Positions 1 through 4,263 of a stretch of DNA of 6,611 nucleotides are shown piece by piece. The stretch lies in contig JANLSE010000538.1 in assembly GCA_031362265.1 (NCBI GenBank), forward strand, positions 1-6,611, given 5' to 3'. The position numbers and the translations under genes were made by a program. This DNA comes from JANLSE01 sp031362265 (GTDB taxonomy: Bacteria > Chloroflexota > Chloroflexia > Chloroflexales > Roseiflexaceae). Positions within the stretch are counted from its first letter, which is position 1; each line of letters starts with the position of its first letter. The notes below the pieces were generated by a model. That model had not been told where the DNA came from, did no database searches, and saw only the letters and a list, made by a program, of their open reading frames with translations.

Positions 1-609
1 GCGCGCCGGGTTGCCGCATTCGAAACATACATGGGGCTGGTAGAATTAGGCGTTGGTCTGATCCCGGGCTGGGGCGGGTGTAAAGAATTTCTACGCCGCT
101 ATGTATCACGCCCAATGAAGGCGCAACCCGATTCAGATCCACTGCCATACCTGCGCCAGGCATTTGAGACGATCGCGATGGCAAAGGTCAGCGAGAGTGG
201 GGAACAGGCATTAGCGCTTGGCTATCTCGATCAGGGCGATCGAATCGTGATGAACCGTGAACATTTGATTGCTGAAGCCAAAGCAGAGGCGCTCGCCATG
301 GCCGCAACTGGCTACACTCCACCTCCTGTCGGTGGTGAACCGATTTATGCAATTGGCAAACGCGGATTGGGAGCGATTTATAGCATGCTGCATGGCATGC
401 GCGTTGGCGGCTACATTAGTGATTACGACCAGCAATTGGCTCGCGCTCTTGCTCGTACCATGTGTGGCGATTTTACCGCCCCTCAGTGGGTAACAGAACA
501 ATATGTTCTGGATATGGAGCAACAGGAGGCCATGAAATTGGCGTTGGAGCCCAAAACCCAGGAACGGATCATGCATATTCTGCAAACCGGAAAGCCATTA
601 CGAAACTAA
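1..609 (+). CDS. fadN: 3-hydroxyacyl-CoA dehydrogenase / enoyl-CoA hydratase, FadN type (5'-truncated, C-terminal 202 residues)
   Basis: This is the C-terminal end of a bifunctional cytosolic beta-oxidation enzyme that hydrates trans-2-enoyl-CoA and oxidises the resulting 3-hydroxyacyl-CoA with NAD. The frame is open from base 1 (reading ARRVAAFETYMGLVELG), so the gene begins upstream and the ATG at 31 is internal. Visible residues 11-26 (MGLVELGVGLIPGWGG) match the crotonase segment that carries the second catalytic acid; by alignment from memory, Glu15 would correspond to it. The tail holds FETIAMAKVS, GYISDYD, an EQYVLDME stretch and the ending GKPLRN, which I recognise from Bacillus FadN (YusL). 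In that family the NAD-binding dehydrogenase domains come first and the hydratase domain last; E. coli FadB has the reverse order. The NAD-binding part is outside the window. A thiolase follows on the same strand, as in the fadNAE operon of Bacillus. The subfamily call rests on recalled similarity. Confidence 0.9.
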   Translation, partial: ARRVAAFETYMGLVELGVGLIPGWGGCKEFLRRYVSRPMKAQPDSDPLPYLRQAFETIAMAKVSESGEQALALGYLDQGDRIVMNREHLIAEAKAEALAMAATGYTPPPVGGEPIYAIGKRGLGAIYSMLHGMRVGGYISDYDQQLARALARTMCGDFTAPQWVTEQYVLDMEQQEAMKLALEPKTQERIMHILQTGKPLRN

Positions 610-614
610 AACAT

Positions 615-686
615 GGTGACAGGTGATATGATTCTACGCTGAAACGCCATAAGGCCAATCAAGCATATAGTACCTGTCGCCTTTTT
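615..686 (+). terminator. Stem-loop with T-run between fadN and fadA (terminator or attenuator-like)
   Basis: GGTGACAGGT at 615-624 pairs with ACCTGTCGCC at 672-681 (nine Watson-Crick pairs and one G-U), directly followed by TTTTT at 682-686. After a two-base bulge the stem continues with ATATG (626-630) against CATAT (664-668). The loop is long (about 33 bases) and contains a small GCC/GGC hairpin. It begins six bases after the fadN stop codon and ends 17 bases before the fadA ribosome binding site. The form is that of an intrinsic terminator with an oversized loop. As fadA has no clear promoter of its own in the short gap, partial termination or an RNA-processing or stability role is as likely as full termination. 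Confidence 0.5.
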
Positions 687-718
687 ACCCTGGCACCTTG
701 TCAGGAAAGGGAGTCATC

Positions 719-1897
719 ATGAAACAAGCTGTTATTGTAAGCGCCGCACGCACTGCTGTTGGCAAAGCCCCACGTGGCGCGCTACGCGATACGCTGCCTA
801 CCGATATGGCCGCCGCTGTCATCAGGGGTGTTATCGAGCGTGCCCCAGGTGTCGATCCCAAACAGATCGAGGATGTGATTCTTGGCTGCGCAATGCCTGA
901 AGCCGAGCAAGGCCTCAATATGGCACGGGTTGCCGCATTACGCGCCGGTCTACCCAATGAAGTACCGGGCCAAACTATCAATCGTTTCTGCTCATCTGGG
1001 CTTCAGACGATTGCCCTCGCTGCACAGCAAATCATGACGGGCATGGGTGACATTATTATTGCTGGCGGTGCCGAAAGCATGAGTAAAGTGCCAATGACTG
1101 GCTATCGTTACTCGCCCGACCCCGATATGGTTGAAATCAACCCAGATGTCTATCTTGGGATGGGCCTAACCGCCGAGCATGTTGCCGAGAAATATGGCGT
1201 CAGCCGTGCAGATCAGGATGCCTTTGCCCTCCGCTCGCATCAGCGCGCAATTAAGGCCACAATGGAGGGGAAATTCAAGGATGAAATCGTTCCACTTGAT
1301 GTGACCCGGGTCTGGTTTGAAGGCGGGAAGCGCCGTGAGGCCACCACCAGCTTCACGATCGATGAAGGGCCACGCCGTGAGACATCTCTGGAAGCACTTG
1401 CTGGCCTTCGCGCGGTCTTCTCAACAAAAGGGAGTGTCACAGCTGGCAATGCCTCGCAGACAAGCGATGGTGCTGCGGCAGTGATGCTTATGAGTAGCGA
1501 GAAGGCTAGCGAGTTGGGGCTTAAGCCGCTGGCACGTTTTGTGTCATTTGCGGTAGCTGGTGTACCACCCGAAATTATGGGCATCGGGCCGATTGCAGCC
1601 GTACCAAAGGCACTCAAACTAGCAGGATTATCGATTGAAGATATCGATCTTATTGAGCTGAACGAAGCCTTCGCTGCACAATCGCTCGCTGTTATTCGCG
1701 CACTTGAGATTGACCCAGAGAGAGTTAATGTGAATGGTGGAGCAATTGCACTCGGGCACCCGCTCGGCTGCTCAGGAGCCAAACTCACCGTTCAGATCCT
1801 CAATGAATTGGAGCGTCGTGGCGGACGTTACGGGCTTGTCACCATGTGTATCGGCGGTGGCATGGGCGCAGCTGGAATCTTCGAGCGGCTGGGGTGA
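719..1897 (+). CDS. fadA: Acetyl-CoA C-acyltransferase (thiolase), FadA type
   Basis: This thiolase of 392 residues cleaves 3-ketoacyl-CoA with free CoA to give acetyl-CoA and a shortened acyl-CoA, the last step of beta-oxidation; it acts in the cytosol. The usual thiolase length is about 390-400. The nucleophilic cysteine is Cys91 in NRFCSSGLQT, followed by the GGAESMS motif at 116-122. NEAFAAQ is at 315-321. The catalytic His347 lies in GGAIALGHPLG, and the second catalytic Cys377 lies in MCIGGGMGAAG near the C-terminus, so all catalytic residues are present. I chose the ATG at 719 because AGGAAAGGGAG (703-713) sits five bases upstream and MKQAVIVSAART is the normal thiolase start; the in-frame TTG at 698 would overlap this ribosome binding site. 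It lies 109 bases after fadN and probably belongs to the same operon, with a stem-loop in between. A biosynthetic acetoacetyl-CoA thiolase is possible by sequence, but the fadN neighbour favours degradation. Confidence 0.96.
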   Translation: MKQAVIVSAARTAVGKAPRGALRDTLPTDMAAAVIRGVIERAPGVDPKQIEDVILGCAMPEAEQGLNMARVAALRAGLPNEVPGQTINRFCSSGLQTIALAAQQIMTGMGDIIIAGGAESMSKVPMTGYRYSPDPDMVEINPDVYLGMGLTAEHVAEKYGVSRADQDAFALRSHQRAIKATMEGKFKDEIVPLDVTRVWFEGGKRREATTSFTIDEGPRRETSLEALAGLRAVFSTKGSVTAGNASQTSDGAAAVMLMSSEKASELGLKPLARFVSFAVAGVPPEIMGIGPIAAVPKALKLAGLSIEDIDLIELNEAFAAQSLAVIRALEIDPERVNVNGGAIALGHPLGCSGAKLTVQILNELERRGGRYGLVTMCIGGGMGAAGIFERLG

Positions 1898-1900
1898 GAC

Positions 1901-2022
1901 TGGAGCATTGGAGCATTGGAGTATTGAAGCCGGGTGCCCTCTGGGCCAAGCCGGGTGCCAGACCGGGGTGCCCTTTGGGCCTGGTACCCCGGCGAAGCAT
2001 TGAAGCATTGAAGCATTGAAGC
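1901..2022. repeat. Octanucleotide tandem arrays flanking a GC-rich palindromic core
   Basis: Left array: TGGAGCAT twice, then TGGAGTAT and a partial TGAAGC (1901-1930). Right array: GAAGCAT (1994-2000), TGAAGCAT twice and a partial TGAAGC (to 2022). Between them is a GC-rich core in which CCGGGTGCC occurs at 1930-1938 and 1951-1959, and CCGGGGTGCC at 1963-1972. The last copy pairs with GGTACCCCGG at 1983-1992 to give a 10-bp stem with one G-U pair; GCCC/GGGC pairs inside each copy can form alternative hairpins. GAAGC borders the core on both sides (1926-1930 and 1994-1998). The block starts three bases after the fadA stop codon. No T-run follows, so it is not a classical intrinsic terminator on the + strand, although the hairpin could protect the 3' end of the fadA transcript. 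No coding function is likely, because an 8-bp period shifts frame at each unit. Confidence 0.85.
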
Positions 2023-2054
2023 AGTTCTTGGTTCTGCGGTTCTGCGGTTCTGTA
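2023..2054. repeat. Second octanucleotide array (GTTCTGCG units)
   Basis: Four units of eight bases: AGTTCTTG, GTTCTGCG twice and GTTCTGTA. They follow the preceding array with no gap and have the same 8-bp period but an unrelated sequence. The array ends six bases before the AGGAG ribosome binding site (2061-2065) of the MOSC gene, so it occupies that gene's expected promoter and leader region. No clear -35/-10 pair is visible in the gap. Confidence 0.8.
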
Positions 2055-2070
2055 ATCCTGAGGAGATCAC

Positions 2071-2709
2071 ATGCAGCTCATTAGCGTCAATCTCGGTCGC
2101 CCAGAAGCGATTCAGATAGCTAAAAAATCCCAGCTTACTGGTATCTACAAGCGTGCAACGCAGGATCAGGTATACGTTACGGCACTTGGCCTGAGTAAGG
2201 ATGCAATCTGTAGCTCCGAGCATCATGGTGGCGTCGATCAGGCTGTTTATATTTATGGAAGCAGCGACTACGCCTGGTGGTCGGCAGAGCTTGGGGTAGA
2301 ATTAGAACCTGGCACATTTGGCGAAAACTTAACGATCAGTGAATTAGAGTCCAGCCAATTCTGGGTTGGCGACCGTATTCAGGTTGGCGCGGTAACACTT
2401 GAGGTAACCGCGCCAAGAATTCCCTGTGCAACACTCGCGACGCGCATGGGTGATCCGACCTTTGTAAAACGATTCCGTGCGGCAGAGCGGCCTGGGCTAT
2501 ACTGTCGCGTTATCCACGAAGGCTTCGTACAAACCGGCGATCTCATTACACACGAACGCTATCGAGGTGAGCCTATCACAATTATCGAAATGTTCCGCGA
2601 TTTCTACAGCCCAAGCCTCAGTATCGCATCCCTACAACGCTATCTTGAAGCGCCAATCGCCATTCGCGATCGGGTTGAAAAAGAGGAGCGGTTACGCAGA
2701 GCCTCATGA
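2071..2709 (+). CDS. MOSC domain-containing protein (YiiM-like)
   Basis: A cytosolic protein of 212 residues with a MOSC domain, the beta-barrel fold shared with the C-terminal part of molybdenum-cofactor sulfurase. Members bind molybdenum cofactor or carry sulfur to it; YiiM-type proteins reduce N-hydroxylated compounds. Signature stretches are EHHGGVDQAVYIYG at 50-63, PGTFGENLT at 80-88, VGDRIQVG at 99-106 and PRIPCATLA at 115-123; Cys119 is the conserved cysteine expected to ligate molybdenum or carry persulfide. Residues from about 168 (PITIIEMFRDFY to APIAIRDRVEKEERLRR) look like the C-terminal three-helix extension of YiiM proteins. The ATG start has AGGAG at 2061-2065 with a five-base gap. 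It follows the octamer repeats and converges on the CBS gene, overlapping it by six bases at the stop codons. The exact substrate cannot be read from the sequence. Confidence 0.93.
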   Translation: MQLISVNLGRPEAIQIAKKSQLTGIYKRATQDQVYVTALGLSKDAICSSEHHGGVDQAVYIYGSSDYAWWSAELGVELEPGTFGENLTISELESSQFWVGDRIQVGAVTLEVTAPRIPCATLATRMGDPTFVKRFRAAERPGLYCRVIHEGFVQTGDLITHERYRGEPITIIEMFRDFYSPSLSIASLQRYLEAPIAIRDRVEKEERLRRAS

Positions 2710-3174
2710 ATTGGCAGCCTCTTCGGACTCGAGCCGCTGCACCAGAACCTCAAACATATCACTCTCGGTAATAATGCCAACAACGCGCTGCTGATCATCG
2801 ACAACTGGCAATCCTCCAATTTTGTTCTCAATCATCAGCAGCGCCGCTTCACGTAACCCCGTCTCAGTCGTGATCGTGATTGGGTTCTCGCTCATCACCT
2901 CATACACTTTTATCTGGCGTAGGGCTGCCGCAATATCAAGCGGATCATAGCCCTGAACGCGTAGGACATCGGCACCACGGATATCGCCTTGGGTAATCAT
3001 CCCACGTAATTCACCAGTATCGATTACCACCGGTAAGCGCCGGACATCATGTTCATGCATCAATGCCAACGCCTCGCTGAGGGGTAACGCAAGATTAATC
3101 GTTACCGCCGGGGATCGCATGTAGTAGCGAATTTCCTGAGAAACAGGGACATATGCTGTATGAGTCGATTTCAT
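2704..3174 (-). CDS. Tandem CBS-domain protein
   Basis: A soluble protein of 156 residues made almost wholly of one CBS pair (Bateman module), which usually binds adenine nucleotides or S-adenosylmethionine and acts as an energy or ligand sensor. CBS1 spans about residues 18-72 (YMRSPAVTI, HDVRRLPVV, GMITQGDI) and CBS2 about 92-147 (VMSENPITI, NKIGGLPVV, GIITESDM). Both repeats keep the T-x-x-D ribose-contact motif (T61/D64 and T136/D139), so nucleotide binding is plausible. No catalytic or DNA-binding domain is attached; the first 17 residues are a short leader and the C-terminus is acidic (ESEEAANS). The ATG at 3174 is preceded on the minus strand by AGGAGG with a five-base gap. It lies 93 bases downstream of the flavoprotein gene on the same strand, with no terminator visible between them, so co-transcription is possible. 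The partner that it regulates is unknown. Confidence 0.93.
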   Translation of the reverse strand: MKSTHTAYVPVSQEIRYYMRSPAVTINLALPLSEALALMHEHDVRRLPVVIDTGELRGMITQGDIRGADVLRVQGYDPLDIAAALRQIKVYEVMSENPITITTETGLREAALLMIENKIGGLPVVDDQQRVVGIITESDMFEVLVQRLESEEAANS

Positions 3175-3267
3175 AAAACCCTCCTTCGAGTAGTTCTATC
3201 CCATAGATATAGGATACCCGCCAGCGAAGAGGGCTTTGGTAGTGTTCTAGTTACAGCGCGTGATGTT

Positions 3268-3759
3268 TCATGATCTGTCTGTATCGTTCCAGGTAAGCAG
3301 ATTGCCACCCTGGCTAAGCAGAATACTCCCAGGAAACACACGAAGCCTCCACGGATCAAGCCGCAACACAACAAACGCATCGGCGGCAGGGCTCGTCCAT
3401 GCTGAGACAATCGCTGGATTGTAGCCAACCGGTGGCGGTGCATTCAGGAAAAGATCCCAGACCATCGTGTGTGTCTCAAGATCAAATGCCCACGTCGCAC
3501 GGCATTCTGCCACACAGGTGTTGTGGGATGGCTCCCAATAGCTCACTGATACATACGCACTTGCGTTAAGATGCGCCTGCTTGGCGCGTGTCGGGCTCGT
3601 CGCAATCCAGCCCACCAAACTCGTTCCATCCCATTGCCAAATCGGATGAAGAATACGGGAGCGTGGCCGCCCCTGACTATCGACCGTTGCAACACTGCAC
3701 CAAACAACACGATGTGCCATTTCTACAAAAGCAGGCGCTGCGACTTGTAGTGTGCTCAT
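3268..3759 (-). CDS. Pyridoxamine 5'-phosphate oxidase-like (FMN-binding split-barrel) protein
   Basis: A predicted cytosolic protein of 163 residues resembling the PNPOx-like split-barrel family, whose members bind FMN, F420 or haem. Visible family features are the N-terminal helix followed by VVWCSVATVDSQGRPRSRIL (18-37), where strands pass through a D-x-x-G-x-P turn, then HPIWQWDGTSLVGWIAT (38-54), the basic TRAKQAHLN (57-65), and the strand ASAYVSVSYWEP (66-77). The C-terminal half (WDLFLNAPPP, then ADAFVVLRLDPWRLRVF) matches the usual segment where an aromatic-rich strand closes the barrel. The ATG at 3759 was chosen because GAGGAG precedes it by six bases and it gives the normal small-family start; the frame extends upstream to a TTG at 3933, but that part is unlike the family. 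The substrate is unknown; true PdxH activity is unlikely given the short length. It is probably the first gene of a two-gene minus-strand unit with the CBS gene. Confidence 0.8.
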   Translation of the reverse strand: MSTLQVAAPAFVEMAHRVVWCSVATVDSQGRPRSRILHPIWQWDGTSLVGWIATSPTRAKQAHLNASAYVSVSYWEPSHNTCVAECRATWAFDLETHTMVWDLFLNAPPPVGYNPAIVSAWTSPAADAFVVLRLDPWRLRVFPGSILLSQGGNLLTWNDTDRS

Positions 3760-3904
3760 TCTGTACTCCTCGCTAACCTCTACTACCTCACATATCCTGC
3801 CGCCGTATAAGCTGGCGTATGGCACCTGTTCCGCGATACGATGCACAAAATGATTGCAGCAGATACAACAGCCACCACCGATTTGCTGTACAAACAGTAG
3901 TCCA

Positions 3905-3933
3905 ATTATGGCATGCGACAGTGCATAGTGCAA
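3905..3933 (-). promoter_or_regulatory. Sigma-70-like promoter for the flavoprotein/CBS gene pair
   Basis: On the minus strand TTGCAC (3933-3928) is followed after exactly 17 bases by CATAAT (3910-3905). The -10 box matches five of six consensus bases; the -35 box keeps TTG but is otherwise weak. Transcription would start near 3898 and leave a leader of roughly 140 bases before the ATG at 3759. The assignment is inference from spacing and position. Confidence 0.4.
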
Positions 3934-3967
3934 TCTAATCTCGATTGGTTCACGGGTAAAACCTCAC

Positions 3968-3985
3968 ACTATGCAGCTCCATAGT
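3968..3985. promoter_or_regulatory. Operator-like 18-bp dyad
   Basis: ACTATGCAGCTCCATAGT is a palindrome in 16 of its 18 positions, with only one C/C pair off on each side of the central AGCT. Its length and symmetry fit a site for a dimeric regulator. It lies about 35 bases upstream of the proposed minus-strand -35 box, a position more typical of an activator than of a blocking repressor. There is no regulator gene in the window to pair it with. Confidence 0.35.
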
Positions 3986-4128
3986 AACTTTCTAAAACAG
4001 CGCGTACCTTTTTGCTTCGCTTGGTCGTTTACTTTACAGAATAACCCATACTCCGAATGGCAATAGTAGCGCAGCGCATCCTGACCAAAATCAGTATTCT
4101 TACGGATACTAAGTCTGTGATTGGCGCG

Positions 4129-4134
4129 TATACT
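4129..4134 (+). promoter_or_regulatory. Possible -10 box for the exported-protein gene
   Basis: TATACT matches five of six bases of the -10 consensus and is overlapped by a second candidate, TATGAT (4134-4139). No good -35 hexamer lies 16-18 bases upstream; TTACGG at 4100-4105 is 23 bases away. ATACTA occurs at 4106-4111 and again at 4130-4135. If used, it would give a leader of about 125 bases before the ATG at 4264. Confidence 0.25.
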
Positions 4135-4263
4135 ATGATTATCGAGGTACCAGGAAGCGCAGAGCAAAGGATGCAAAGCGCGAGAGATCCCTAAAACTGT
4201 CTATTTGCGCTGTGTGCCGTGCACGCCGCGCTGTTTTGCAATTGTCTATCACAAAGGATTCTC

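Larger units (their letters stand above)
3760..4263. other. Divergent intergenic region, about 500 bases, no convincing gene
   Basis: This stretch separates the minus-strand flavoprotein gene from the + strand exported protein. Open frames exist (for example minus 4176-3964, and an upstream extension of the flavoprotein frame), but they lack ribosome binding sites or recognisable protein character. What can be seen is a promoter-like pair for the minus strand (3905-3933), a near-perfect dyad (3968-3985), a weaker dyad AGTAT/ATACT (4093-4110), a TATACT box (4129-4134), and an imperfect GC-rich inverted repeat around CGTGCACG (about 4209-4233) that could fold in the leader of the + strand gene. 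No tRNA or other known RNA was recognised. Confidence 0.6.

Noticed and set aside
698..718. TTG start seven codons upstream for the thiolase
   Set aside because: It overlaps the strong ribosome binding site of the ATG at 719, has no site of its own, and adds residues that are not part of the usual thiolase N-terminus.
1963..1992. GC-rich hairpin as an intrinsic terminator of fadA
   Set aside because: The stem is strong, but no T-run follows it on the + strand and no matching A-run precedes it for the minus strand, so it is described only as part of the repeat block.
1901..2054. CRISPR array
   Set aside because: The units are 8 bases long and contiguous, without spacers of 30-40 bases, and there are no cas genes nearby.
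1734..2226. Open frames on both strands running through the octamer repeats
   Set aside because: They are shadows of the fadA and MOSC genes extended by low-complexity repeats; an 8-bp period places different residues in each frame and the products look like nothing known.
3760..3933. Cysteine-rich N-terminal extension (GGGCCICC) of the flavoprotein frame
   Set aside because: It would need a TTG start at 3933 that coincides with the proposed -35 box, it is unlike the family, and the ATG at 3759 has a good ribosome binding site.
3964..4176. Minus-strand open frame of 70 codons in the intergenic region
   Set aside because: No ribosome binding site was seen, the composition is not protein-like, and it resembles no known family.
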